A stretch of DNA of 64,000 nucleotides, taken from positions 3,650,968-3,714,967 of the forward strand of contig OY725497.1 in NCBI GenBank assembly GCA_963281255.1, read 5' to 3'. The stretch comes from Aphrocallistes beatrix (lineage: Eukaryota; Porifera; Hexactinellida; Sceptrulophora; Aphrocallistidae). Shown here in pieces: positions 10,101-18,496 of this stretch (its first letter is position 1; each line of letters opens with the position of its first letter). The position numbers and the translations under genes were made by a program. The notes below the pieces were generated by a model. It had not been told where the DNA came from. It saw only the letters and a program-made list of their open reading frames with translations, and made no database searches.

Positions 10101-12240
10101 GATGTGTGATGGTCAGCAGAAATTCCTTCAAGACTACTTTCGTGAACAACCTGACAACCTCGAGAATATCAATATGGTTGTAAAGGCAGTGCAGTTCTTG
10201 AAAATATTTTACACGGAGATCAACAAAGAAAACATCTGTCTTGTTGCGCAGGTGTTTAGAACAGTCACTGAATTCATTAGTGGAAATTTTGATAATCAGA
10301 GCGATGCTTTCAGCTCCAAAATCATGGATATAGTTAACCGAATATTCCAGACTCCTACCTTTAAAGGCTGTACAATTGAAAACCTGGTCGATTTGTACGA
10401 CTCGATAATTCGCATGTTGCAAGTAATGTTAGAAGAAACGAGTTTATCTACGAAGAATCTTGCCCAGGATATTTTCAGCGTTCTAGATGTAGGTAGCGTT
10501 CATCTAGTAATATGGCTACTCAATGACATCAGATTGAACTCCACTGTTGAGCGAGATGTCCGTGACCTTGCAGAAGATGATATGTTCCGTCTTTTCCACT
10601 TTCTTATTCATTTGAAGGATTTTGAAGGCGTCCTGCAGTTAGAAGAGAGCTCCAAGATAGTTCCCCAAGAGAAAGATAAGCAGGAGTCCATATTGAGAGC
10701 TTGGAATTATTGTGAGAACAGATCTAAATCTGTAGAAGTTACATACATCACTGAAGATAACGTTCAGATCTTGAACAAGGTACATTTCAAGAGTCTTGAT
10801 TCTGGAATGTTAACTGATGACGTACGCGAGAAAGTGAAATGGGAAATAAACCGTGATTCAGCAGAGGATAAGCTTCGAGACTTTCTGGATTGGTTCAAAG
10901 CAGTCAAAATTGATCAAAAGTATCACTACAAATTGAGGAACACTCCGGTTATCAGCATCTACCTCAAATACCAAACTTGGAGGAAACGGCTATTCCTGCT
11001 ATGGAGCGTCATTATTAACTTATTCCTACTTTCAACCTGGCTCACGCCCTGTGGCCAGGTAGAAACGAACGTTGTGAACAATTCACAGTTAGTCTATGAG
11101 TGCGCTCCTGAGCCCGCCAATATCAGTGCAGACCGGTTAATACCGCCAATTTTACCTGTCGTCCCAGATTGGTATTTCTTTGCATTCTTTCCGCTAGGTG
11201 CTATTCACCTCTTGTTGGCTCTAGATCTATTGGTTCTCTTCTACATCGTAAATGGAATAAACTTCTACATCCCTTCGATTTTTTATCGCATTATCCCGAT
11301 AGGATTTGATAAGCGAAACTATCGAATTATCTGGAAAGACCCTCCTGAGAGGAGGTATCTCCAAGTAAATATAATTGGATCAAAAGTTGTCTTCATTTGG
11401 ATGATTTTCCTTTCTTCCATACTGTCTCTTCCCTTCCGTGGATACTTCTACCCCTTATCTCTGCTCTACATCCTAGAGAGGAGCGACATTCTCAGGCGGG
11501 TGTTGCTAGCGGTTACTAAGAATGGCAGATCCCTGATCTACGTTGCAATATTCGGTGTCATTTTACTCTACATATTTTCAGTGATCGCATTTGCATTATT
11601 TTACCAACAGGCTCAGTCTACAATCAGCCCTGATAATGCACCATACGTCTTCTGTCATTCTCTTTACGAATGCGCCATCAGCATCGGACGGTGGGGTCTG
11701 ATAGAGACAGTGGCAGTTATTCTCCCCCAACGTTCCATGGAATTCGCACCAGAAATAATCCGCATCATCTATGACATTGCGTTTTTCATCATCATTACGA
11801 CGATTGGATTGAACATCGTGTTCGGTATAATCGTAGACACATTCTCAGAGCTGCGAGACGAGAAGTACACTCAGGAAAAAGATATGAAGAGCGTGTGCTT
11901 CATATGCGGGATAGAAAATTATCTATTCGATCGTAAGGGAAAGGGGTTCAAAACTCATGTCCGGCATGAGCACAACATGTGGGACTATTACAGTTTCTTC
12001 CTCTACCTGGACAGCGTGGACCCGAGTGACCATACAGCAACTGAGAGCTTTGTGTTTAAACAGTTAGAAGAAAACGAAACTGTTTTCTTCCCGCAAAACG
12101 CTGCTCGTTCACTCACTCTGGAAGAAGATGAGACCGCCATGGAATTGATCGTGCTCGCTAACAAGTTAGAGGAACAGTCGAACCTCCTCAGAGATTTGAT
12201 GACCAAAATGAAAAAGTTGGAAACAAGGAAAACATTGTAA
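4132..12240 (+). CDS. Divergent inositol 1,4,5-trisphosphate receptor-like ER Ca2+ channel, single exon
   Basis: A 2702-residue protein in one uninterrupted 8.1-kb frame, the usual length of IP3 receptors (about 2700), which release Ca2+ from the ER. Order: N-terminal suppressor/MIR region (about 1-470), ligand-core helices and RIH-type armadillo regions (about 500-2250), then the channel with its first membrane segment near 2283, a pore region near 2500-2530 and the last helix GLNIVFGIIVDTFSELRDEK. The C-terminal zinc finger is intact (CFICG, later HVRHEHNMW), which fixes the family. Oddities: the pore reads GRWGLIETV (2519-2527) where GGGVGD is expected; the binding loop reads LRTRQ (320-324) where family members have LRTTGRQ; the tyrosine of the YRK contact is serine (S591-R592-K593). 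The basic cluster RQKLLR (536-541) is kept. It may be a paralogue with altered ligand and ion selectivity. A ryanodine receptor is excluded by length and absence of SPRY domains. Confidence 0.88.
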   Translation: MSVERDGTLDYRKYSYAPDGSMDIDRSVTLSTHSQESLRYGDSIYLAVAGTESQSLKVVSSFISSPIHLIVTLDEYSYGEKTNPAPDLHMAAFRVLGPNKSQAQDELIKFREHHTKKLSQEEDNKLFTLKKEVENEIRENKSEQYRLLGKEIVYGNCFQLQHHYTNKFLGVSDSQTAVVDRASLKVTLFETNGEHVQFKITPKYKVSNIGDKIRIEDQIVLENVKAQQYLHISNAQIKNSFYGIQPNSHEVNASAVDSPFSIYSHIRLQEGESQGFNNIRGGSVLRLYHLQVQCYVVAAGSCGFADDGITTRVVTDDVHLRTRQIKFGDLKPPSTSAITYWEIELATAPLSGDELKYEEPCRLKHLLTQRYLAVVKVKSQFVIKLMRLEDDERGGDTCFVFRPFINEGKEMIDFESYARIYHPETRTWIKASDELYEGDSVPTGPLALSGFRWDNATCFKMLVEPSKGYHDAFTLEEVDPELLVYFHYAMGYLPVIRNYLTSYNVELKTTTVMERSLQSLADWMLDAHDKKDRKKRQKLLRNLGIIELLMEIQNRFREIPDELRVGPNYERRKNTTKKIYKVIEAYLTGESRKNENYTSKFIPIFESHFDLNINAEATLIELVRDNKAIIAQFSQDFKQVTENLFNKLANTRNSEIFYYFGVMCVADNNPIQENQVVLAKQLLIPQVQSSIFLMKLDDPNDPNPRLLATSPLMAEGYKLLSEYVSDKNPNTNTPTFTYLLAQLDFFSNLCQGNNEKAIKALQQQFPFEVVFAGLIDKEIHPLIRAKFAKLINTMFIDVGANRAVLENLTLTFEYDKCTEDPGEDTGASNIALSGVENIYFPKMKLWFLDFFNNLVLYGKEDFIYTNELIAAVLDMLLLFSKFGYYDDQEDADDLLKLLINILNGKKDKYFPTDPKSRNAALAAHTYFEDSGRYKDIKANAPIFDVKIKCLQIFELFMNFRFYKRLQRLLFLYRVVKKEDKIQEPRHILELAATPEDVLARHLEQLHNATFDIHEHANLSHNAVDHLSIRILEYARYQFEGYFGDEKFESILLDLTQYENLDLVTTALRLLNNQYMVENNLFERAIQTQVLINPKSIEFFKETDGILPEFRRLLKASFTKSDSCNRLVEILIYFIQACELPNDKTEAHPQNQKILYNFGILEDVLNLLEKTLDDRAVLVSSSQMVMVDTDGPTRLAKVSCKLLQRMAQDNIIVQQRLYNRLEILVDQSLFDVAPSELSSLLTQLFTGAQDIVMNVKADDIKLICSLMRPRDTLLMQDIPPIIEILKAVTKVEEIDLPLHFNQVHIMNNFIPIKPKRIDDILGTEEEKRERRAELLNTEKPEENDLVDLNLMLATFDLMASLCEGENLHHESVCQSMMTLEELLEILNNKKLPFDRKFQFASFFNWVYMNTHKVSSGFDTTVDDDPAFWEFLENSSDVLSGMIAYLGRTSPARASEIKKTIHEQAESSMKHDLSDSGSKSSMLFIEAFDYGLINYLMKGLLPIIIVFYRRYFSTRPKEDEALKKYDPLLISFGICRKLFELSIKLQPYIATQYHAKLLYDAALSILTHPEIRSLPQIGSFIDNDQLAEFSKFVDEEDSFVAQAIQIYHDDFQDEIELNDQFNNYVKHLRRAYWRKNTVKDQISGSHSSTYSEFLDPLCEHPSPDSMPLGPSFQKHLALFFTHTEEGCEVKKKFARSIVLQLRYSIEIFNELTERQKLKQERLDTKSLQLLRGAIHNEILYIDPNLKDQNPVHFRNELEKVEQVQNTIEDLDNTCIKALILIDHPSKVVSSQSISLLADMLYGGNEYIQSQLEALAETREEKFFDQMEAILFYGGNSLIESRSLTDELRKRGLFVTEMRMHLKKINERLVGPRIQTRTMSTGRGSPGLTFAPYKGPDELDDSKPLVDVQKEGIELTPIQQANVSLNVQGEETAREDSIGELEEGQAPKTRFDMCKEESKSSQLESKPNKSQLQGITFQCSLRNIQVSFKLMGLMCDGQQKFLQDYFREQPDNLENINMVVKAVQFLKIFYTEINKENICLVAQVFRTVTEFISGNFDNQSDAFSSKIMDIVNRIFQTPTFKGCTIENLVDLYDSIIRMLQVMLEETSLSTKNLAQDIFSVLDVGSVHLVIWLLNDIRLNSTVERDVRDLAEDDMFRLFHFLIHLKDFEGVLQLEESSKIVPQEKDKQESILRAWNYCENRSKSVEVTYITEDNVQILNKVHFKSLDSGMLTDDVREKVKWEINRDSAEDKLRDFLDWFKAVKIDQKYHYKLRNTPVISIYLKYQTWRKRLFLLWSVIINLFLLSTWLTPCGQVETNVVNNSQLVYECAPEPANISADRLIPPILPVVPDWYFFAFFPLGAIHLLLALDLLVLFYIVNGINFYIPSIFYRIIPIGFDKRNYRIIWKDPPERRYLQVNIIGSKVVFIWMIFLSSILSLPFRGYFYPLSLLYILERSDILRRVLLAVTKNGRSLIYVAIFGVILLYIFSVIAFALFYQQAQSTISPDNAPYVFCHSLYECAISIGRWGLIETVAVILPQRSMEFAPEIIRIIYDIAFFIIITTIGLNIVFGIIVDTFSELRDEKYTQEKDMKSVCFICGIENYLFDRKGKGFKTHVRHEHNMWDYYSFFLYLDSVDPSDHTATESFVFKQLEENETVFFPQNAARSLTLEEDETAMELIVLANKLEEQSNLLRDLMTKMKKLETRKTL

Positions 12241-13256
12241 CTAGGCCCTTTATTTTCGTTTTTCATCACTAGGATTCTTCGTATTAGTTAAACATAGAAA
12301 TTGAACCTTTCTTAGATAATTTGAACTTTTGGTCTTAACATTTTGGATGTGTTTGTTTGAGGCTAAATTTTATTGTATTTATCTGTGTAATGTAGATTAT
12401 AGATAGCTAACTCCCATATATATATATGTTAGCTTATTTTAGATTTTAGTTCTTGTGTAGTGTGTACCATTTTATTTTATTAAAAATGAAAATACAAATT
12501 ATTTTCCGCAATAGGGATGTTTCAGTGCGGCTCCTATAGGTAGATGCCCTAACAGCATAAACTACGCACATACGTCATTATGCGCCAACCTGCGAAATTT
12601 AACAGACCATTTTCCTATTGAACTTGGTATGTACGTAACATATCTCTGTGGTATAAGTTTGCACTTGATTTTTTCCCAATTTCATTTTATTTTTTTAGTT
12701 TGTTTACATTTTCACATCTTTTACAATAAAGCTCTATTTATTGAACATAATTAACGATTCTACTTAGAAAATGCCTTATGAATACTTCATATTTTCTAAG
12801 TAGAATCCCATTTCCCAATTCCAAAGTTATAATGTGAATAGTTCATGCATTTGTTGCAGTCTAAATGCGTTTCGATGCCTTTTTTCGGGTTTCCGGATAT
12901 ATCCACTTAAAAAGCTATACTTTGAGTGCATATTTCATGATTTATCAACAAATGAATATATACAATTTTCACACCTCTGGTCGACGTTCTTTCAGGAGAT
13001 GGACGACTTTTGTTTTGTGGGGTACCTTCTTTATTTTTTCATATAAATTAAATAAATCAAAATGCAGTGAAACTTTTATTCCAATCTGCCTCAGATCAAC
13101 GCATCCGAAAAAATTGAATTTTATGTAATCAAGGTTGCACTGTAAATCGTCTACAATATATACGTACGTATACTACGTATATCCAAATTTAAAGGCAATG
13201 ACAATATTTTAATAACTTTAATAACTAAATGTTTTAAACTGTCACGATTAGCGACT
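12241..13256. other. 3' flank of IP3R-like gene; contains a perfect hairpin
   Basis: AT-rich sequence with a possible polyadenylation signal AATAAA at 12725-12730. A 17-bp perfect inverted repeat (GATTCTACTTAGAAAAT at 12756-12772, complement at 12791-12807, 18-nt loop) follows. Two overlapping open frames at 12834-13128 are low-complexity and not supported as genes. The 5' UTR and promoter of the next gene should lie at the right end. Confidence 0.5.
12756..12807. repeat. Perfect 17-bp inverted repeat (hairpin)
   Basis: The arms are at 12756-12772 and 12791-12807 with an 18-nt loop. It lies about 30 bp past the AATAAA. It may be an end fragment of a transposon or a transcript hairpin; nothing else marks it. 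Confidence 0.7.
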
Positions 13257-13844
13257 ATGGCTCACAATCCCGAAGTTCCCGAGCACATTTACGAGAATCC
13301 AAGAACAGCAATGAATTTGAATTTATTGCATCCTCCTTCTCCCACAGCTCCATCTACATACGCATATGCTCCACCTCAAAATGCTCAGAAGAATGTCCAG
13401 CTAGCAGAATTATATGAAGATTTAACACGCCTGGAAAGAGATAACGCAGCTCTTAGAGAAAATTTAAAATGGAGGGATACTCGCTACGAAGATATTATAA
13501 GTGGACAAAAGCGTAAAATTTCTGAACTAGAAAAGGAAAACGAATCTCTAAAGGGCAGGAATCAATTTATGCGTACAGCATCCCTTCCCTTTCCAGTGAA
13601 TCCTGATTTCATTCCACCATCTCGAGAGCTGAAGAAAGCCGAAGATGAAATTGAAAATTTAAAAGCAGCGATTATCGCATATGAAGATGACGTGAGAAAC
13701 ATTCGGAGAGAACTCAATGAAAGTCAGCGGGCCAAAGGTATTTTGACCCGAGAGGTTCATGAGGCTGCTGAGAGGAATAAGCGGCAAGAGGACGAGATAG
13801 CGAACCTCTCATTCCTCCTAAATGAATATGTTAGGGCCAGCTAG
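13257..13844 (+). CDS. Small coiled-coil protein, unrecognised
   Basis: A single-exon frame of 195 residues starting at ATG 13257. The first 50 residues are proline- and tyrosine-rich (HPPSPTAPSTYAYAPP). Residues about 50-100 and 123-195 are strongly heptad-like and charged (LTRLERDNAALRENLKWRD; ISELEKENESLKGR; EDEIENLKAAIIAYEDDV), separated by a proline-containing link, so two coiled-coil segments are expected. There is no signal peptide or membrane segment. The sequence looks like a real protein (biased composition, coherent heptads), but I cannot name a family. It sits between two housekeeping genes on the same strand, with no sign of coupling to either. Confidence 0.65.
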   Translation: MAHNPEVPEHIYENPRTAMNLNLLHPPSPTAPSTYAYAPPQNAQKNVQLAELYEDLTRLERDNAALRENLKWRDTRYEDIISGQKRKISELEKENESLKGRNQFMRTASLPFPVNPDFIPPSRELKKAEDEIENLKAAIIAYEDDVRNIRRELNESQRAKGILTREVHEAAERNKRQEDEIANLSFLLNEYVRAS

Positions 13845-14508
13845 GGGACGCACCACCCAGGACGGGCGTATGAAATGATGTGAATGTTCTTGTATTGACT
13901 CAGTGCAAGACTTTATTCTATAATTGCAATTGAATTATTATAATTGACTTTTCTACTCAATTCCAGGCATTCATAAAACTTGAGTGATGTCTGTCTATAT
14001 TTTGCTACATTATTGATAAAATACATTGAATACATCCTATCATGATGTAACAACCGCTATCTGACTAAAAGTTGTTGAATTGTCAAAAATGGAAAAAGAC
14101 TGAATAATTTCGGGGTTATTCTAGTTTTGACAATTCGGCCTCATTCTAGTCCTGGATAAAATTCGGCTTTCATAAGTCAACCCATTTTGAGTCATAGACG
14201 TAGCTATGGGTTTGTCCCAAACGAGAATTACTGGCTATCCTCATGTTTCTAGTCAATTTTGTTGATTATCGAGATAAATATAAAACACCTTCCTGTGGTA
14301 GGACTGGCATCAGGTGCCTGAGAGGGACTTTCTGTTATGAGTATTCACAATTACTAGTAGTTGATTGCCTATGTACAAATTTTATCTAATTACTCATTAT
14401 TTGAATTTCGGCTGCCGACGCTCCTGAAATGTGAAATTATAATCTTCCTCACAGTTAGATAGAGAGTGCACACTCTGGTGCTCTCGTACCTCCACAGCAT
14501 ATCAATTC
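13845..14508. other. Intergenic region between the coiled-coil gene and AARS
   Basis: AT-rich, with no open frame or repeat that I can support. Its right end should include the AARS promoter and 5' UTR. Confidence 0.4.
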
Positions 14509-17500
14509 ATGCCAATACCCTCTACTTGGAGTCTTTTGCAGAAAATTCACGCATCTCAATTATTTCGTTGCTTACCAAGTCACAAACCGTCTTTTCCATC
14601 ATTTGCATATAACCCTTTCCGAGAGAATACACAAGTTAGAATGGACCACAATCTATCTGGTAAACAGATCCGATCCATGTTTATTGACTATTTTACCATG
14701 AAACATGGTCACCTCTACGTTCCCTCCTCTTCCACTATCCCTGCCGACGACCCCACTCTCCTTTTTACCAACGCAGGAATGAACCAGTATAAGGACATTT
14801 TCTTAGGCACCGTGCATCCTGGGAGTGACAAGGCCACTTGGAAGAGAGCGGCCAACAGTCAGAAGTGCGTGCGCGCTGGCGGGAAACACAATGACCTTGT
14901 GGATGTCGGGAAGGACGTATATCACCACACATTCTTTGAGATGTTAGGCAACTGGTCTTTCGGCGATTACTTCAAACAGGAGGCTGCAGAGATGGCCTGG
15001 GACCTGCTCACCAATGTGTTCAAAGTCCCCAAGGAGAGGTTGTACATCACCTACTTCGGAGGGGACGCGAACAGCGGTCTAGATGCAGATCTAGAGACGA
15101 AGCAGATCTGGCTGGACGTGGGAGTTCCTGAGGAGAGAGTGCTCCCGTTTGACATGAAGGACAACTTTTGGGAGATGGGTGAGACTGGACCCTGTGGACC
15201 TTGTTCTGAAATCCATTTCGACAGAATCGGCGGGAGAGATGCGAGCAAGTTGGTGAATATGGATAACCCAGATGTGCTGGAGGTGTGGAACCTTGTCTTC
15301 ATTCAGTTCGACCGACAGCCCGACCGCAGTCTGAAGCTGCTCCCCAAGAAACACGTCGACACTGGGTTGGGCTTTGAGAGGATCGTCTCAGTCATCCAGG
15401 GGAAGCGCAGTAACTACGACACCGACGTGTTCACGCCTCTCTTCCGGGAGATTCAGCAGCGATGCGGGATCCCGGCCTACGGCGGGCTGGTCGGAGAGGC
15501 GGACACGCAGGGTGTGGACATGGCGTACCGGGTGGTCGCCGATCACATCCGAACACTGACCATCACGCTGTCAGACGGAGGCCGGCCTGACCAGTCGGGT
15601 CAGGGGTACGTCCTGAGGCGAATTCTGAGGAGAGCAGTCAGGTACGCCACGGAGAAGCTGAAGGCCCCCCCTGGCGTCTTGGGCGGGCTCGTGCACATCG
15701 TGGTAGACAGCCTCGGGGAGGCGTTCCCGGAAATAACCAAGTCCCCGAAAAATATCCAGAAAATAATCGACAGAGAGGAGCAGCAGTTCCTCCTAACACT
15801 GAAGCGTGGGGTGAGACTTTTCGGCGTCCAGGCAGACGCCCTGAATCGCGACGGCAAGACGACCATTCCCGGAGACATCGCGTGGAGGATGTACGACACG
15901 TACGGGTTCCCCGTCGACCTGACCAAGCTGATGGCGGAGGAGCGCAAGCTGAGTGTGGACGAGGAGGGCTACGAGGCCGCTAGGCTGAAGGCACAGGCTA
16001 TAGCGAGAGGAGAGACCAATGTGCACGAGAAGATCATCGAGTTGGACATCCACGCGATAGAAGCACTCCACTCTAAGCAGATCCCTCCCACCCAAGACGT
16101 GTCCAAGTACGACTACGAGTTTGACGAGGAAGGGGAGTATAAACTGGCTGAGTGTAAGGGGGCCGTGCTAGCGATTCTCCTCCTGGACGGACAGTTCGTG
16201 TCTGAGGCTCAGGACCAGTCCGTCGGACTGGTCCTGGACAGGACTTGCTTCTACGCCGAGTCGGGCGGGCAGCAGACTGACGTCGGGTTCATCTGCAAGG
16301 GGGAAGATGTGGAAGTGGTGGTGCGCAGTGCGAAGATTAAAGGAGGCTATGTTCTACACGTGGGACAGCTGGAGGGCAAGATCAGCGTGGGAGATGAGGT
16401 GTCACTGGATGTTAATGAGGAGAGGAGGCGCGGGCTCATGAATAACCACACCGGGACTCATGTCCTGAACTACGCTCTGAGGGCGGTGCTGGGATCCGCC
16501 GATCAGAAGGGCTCCCTGGTAGCTCCGGACCGTCTCAGGTTTGACTTCACCGTCGATGAACCCTTGAGTACAGCGCAGGTGAAAAATACTGAAGAAATCT
16601 GCCAATCTCTGATCAGTTCTGCGCTGCCTGTATACTCGCAAGAGGTGGCGCTACCTCGTGCCAAGGAGATAAACGGCCTGAGACGAATGTTCGATGAGGC
16701 GTACCCTGAGGTGGTGAGGGTGGTAGCGATAGGAGTGCCTATCGACACCATGCTCCAGGACGCATCCGGTGCTAATGCCCTGAAATACTCAGTGGAGTTG
16801 TGTGGAGGCACACACCTACAAAACAGCAAGCATATCGAGCAGTTCGCTATCATGAGTCAGGAGCCAAATGCCGCGAGGGTGAGGCGTATCGAGGCTGTGA
16901 CTGGAAGAGAGGCGGTGCTGGTGCATGAGAATGCTAGGAAGCTTGAGAAGAGGATTGAAGAGGGAATGCGCGCCATTCAAGATGGGTGGGATAAGAAAGT
17001 TCTTGAAATCAAGGCTGTTCTATCCAAGATTTCGGAACTGAAGGAGGGGTCAGACGGGAAGGGAGGAATCAAGCTCGAAGTAGTACCTGTCTGGCTCAAA
17101 GACGAGATACGAGAAAAGCTGGATAAACTGAAGATGCAATTTGAGAAGATCGAGAGAGATAAATTCAATGTAATAAAGGATGAGGCACTCCAGCACACTC
17201 AGGAGATACTGAAGAGTGTAGATAGAAGCGAGAAGTTCCTGGTGTACGTAGTGAATGCAGGCGGGATGATGAAAGCACTGGAAGAGTGCATGAAGAAGTT
17301 CAAATCGGAACTTCCCCAGACTGCTGTGTTGCTGCTCAGCACTGGGGAGGTAGAGAACAAGCAGAGAATCTCCTGCTACGCTCAGGTGCCCAAGGAGTTT
17401 GTCCAGGAGATTAAAGCGAACAACTGGCTGAAACAGGTCATGGGTGTTGTCGGGGGGAAAGGGGGCGGGAAAGATACAGTGGCTCAGGGGACAGGACCGA

Positions 17501-17583
17501 ATGTGGAGGCTATTGATGCGGCTATTCAAGCGGCAACTAGCTTTGCAAGAGAAGCTCTCAAACTTGGTAAAGAGACATCTTAG
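14509..17583 (+). CDS. AARS1: Alanyl-tRNA synthetase, probably dual cytosolic/mitochondrial
   Basis: Attaches alanine to tRNA-Ala. A single exon of 1024 residues from ATG 14509, or 980 from ATG 14641. The class II catalytic core carries TNAGMNQYKDIFLG, RAANSQKCVRAGGKHNDL and HHTFFEMLGNWSFGDYF. The editing domain has the zinc-binding NNHTGTHVLN and CGGTHLQNSKHIEQF. The C-terminal C-Ala domain ends with VGGKGGGKDTVAQG. The first 44 residues are rich in Ser, Pro, Lys and Arg with almost no acidic residues (MPIPSTWSLLQKIHASQLFR), like a mitochondrial presequence, and are followed by MDHNLSGKQIR, the usual cytosolic start. The first ATG has a poor context (T at -3, C at +4); the second has A at -3 and G at +4. 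This predicts leaky scanning and two isoforms from one transcript. The full set of editing residues argues for AARS1 rather than a reduced mitochondrial AARS2. Confidence 0.96.
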   Translation: MPIPSTWSLLQKIHASQLFRCLPSHKPSFPSFAYNPFRENTQVRMDHNLSGKQIRSMFIDYFTMKHGHLYVPSSSTIPADDPTLLFTNAGMNQYKDIFLGTVHPGSDKATWKRAANSQKCVRAGGKHNDLVDVGKDVYHHTFFEMLGNWSFGDYFKQEAAEMAWDLLTNVFKVPKERLYITYFGGDANSGLDADLETKQIWLDVGVPEERVLPFDMKDNFWEMGETGPCGPCSEIHFDRIGGRDASKLVNMDNPDVLEVWNLVFIQFDRQPDRSLKLLPKKHVDTGLGFERIVSVIQGKRSNYDTDVFTPLFREIQQRCGIPAYGGLVGEADTQGVDMAYRVVADHIRTLTITLSDGGRPDQSGQGYVLRRILRRAVRYATEKLKAPPGVLGGLVHIVVDSLGEAFPEITKSPKNIQKIIDREEQQFLLTLKRGVRLFGVQADALNRDGKTTIPGDIAWRMYDTYGFPVDLTKLMAEERKLSVDEEGYEAARLKAQAIARGETNVHEKIIELDIHAIEALHSKQIPPTQDVSKYDYEFDEEGEYKLAECKGAVLAILLLDGQFVSEAQDQSVGLVLDRTCFYAESGGQQTDVGFICKGEDVEVVVRSAKIKGGYVLHVGQLEGKISVGDEVSLDVNEERRRGLMNNHTGTHVLNYALRAVLGSADQKGSLVAPDRLRFDFTVDEPLSTAQVKNTEEICQSLISSALPVYSQEVALPRAKEINGLRRMFDEAYPEVVRVVAIGVPIDTMLQDASGANALKYSVELCGGTHLQNSKHIEQFAIMSQEPNAARVRRIEAVTGREAVLVHENARKLEKRIEEGMRAIQDGWDKKVLEIKAVLSKISELKEGSDGKGGIKLEVVPVWLKDEIREKLDKLKMQFEKIERDKFNVIKDEALQHTQEILKSVDRSEKFLVYVVNAGGMMKALEECMKKFKSELPQTAVLLLSTGEVENKQRISCYAQVPKEFVQEIKANNWLKQVMGVVGGKGGGKDTVAQGTGPNVEAIDAAIQAATSFAREALKLGKETS

Positions 17584-18002
17584 TATTTATTTGAACCTAG
17601 GCAATAGTGCTGTTAGCTTCATTTCTATTTCGTGGTGCATCTACGAATAGTAACTTTAGATACTATTCTGAAATTAATCTTATTTTGTCCTTGCTTACAG
17701 TTTTAATTGAATTCTAGAGAGTTACATAGTTACGTAGTTACGTAATGGCATTTCAGAACAAATTTCGTTTTCTCGCATCAACTTTCAGGTTTAGACTAAA
17801 TTCGTGATTTGGACAGTTCGTTAGATTCCGATTTTGTGACATTATCTAACGGTTAAACGATACTTATCTCAAAATCATGATGCTCCATCTTTGCAAAAGT
17901 TTATTTATCCTTTCTATTTACTGCTGTCAATTTAGGCTAGTTGAACAATCGACTTCTTAAAGAAAGGTTTTACATTTTATTCCTTCCAGTACTACATACG
18001 TA
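17584..18002. other. 3' flank of AARS
   Basis: AT-rich 3' flank with no gene seen. It ends at the TA target site (18001-18002) of the following MITE. Confidence 0.4.
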
Positions 18003-18478
18003 CACTAAGCGGACAAAACTATTTCAACACTTGATTCTTTCCCATACAAATAATATTAATTCGGATTTTTTCATGAAGGGTAATATGTTCAAATTCAAAG
18101 TGATACTAAAAATCTGATTTCAGATTCGAAATCTACACATTCGAATTAGTCATTGTTGAACATAACTAATAAATTACTCAAATCAATGAACAATCTTATC
18201 AGCCTGAGCTACCATAGGTAATTCATTGCCATCATGTATAGTGGTCAAAATGGGTGTATGAGGCATAAAGTGGCACTGATTGATAATTACAAAAAGTTAG
18301 GAATTAATGATTAATTAGAAAAATTAACCTGTGACTAATTTGAATGCGTATTATTCGAATCTGGAATCAGATTAGCTATATCCCATACCGTTTAGAAGTA
18401 ACCTTCTTGAATAGACCCATTTTAATATTATTTGTATGGGAAAGAATCAAGTGTTGAAATACTTATGTCCGCTTAGTG
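18003..18478. mobile_element. Tc1/mariner-type MITE (476 bp) abutting the ALG5 start
   Basis: Inverted repeats of about 58 bp start CACTAAGCGGACA at 18003 and end TGTCCGCTTAGTG at 18478, and include the shared core CAACACTTGATTCTTTCCCA. TA flanks both ends (18001-18002, 18479-18480), as in Tc1/mariner target duplication. No transposase frame. The arms are nearly identical, so the insertion is probably fairly young. Its right end lies 18 bp before the ALG5 start codon. Confidence 0.88.
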
Positions 18479-18496
18479 TATATTCATGTTGACAAG

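Noticed and set aside
10009-10422. 137-codon minus-strand frame within the IP3R-like gene
   Set aside because: Antisense shadow of a well-supported coding sequence, no recognisable motif.
4132-12240. Ryanodine receptor
   Set aside because: Length is 2702, not about 5000, and there are no SPRY or RyR repeat domains; the C-terminal finger and layout are those of IP3 receptors.
17050-17529. 159-codon minus-strand frame within AARS
   Set aside because: Antisense shadow; the sense frame holds the C-Ala domain.
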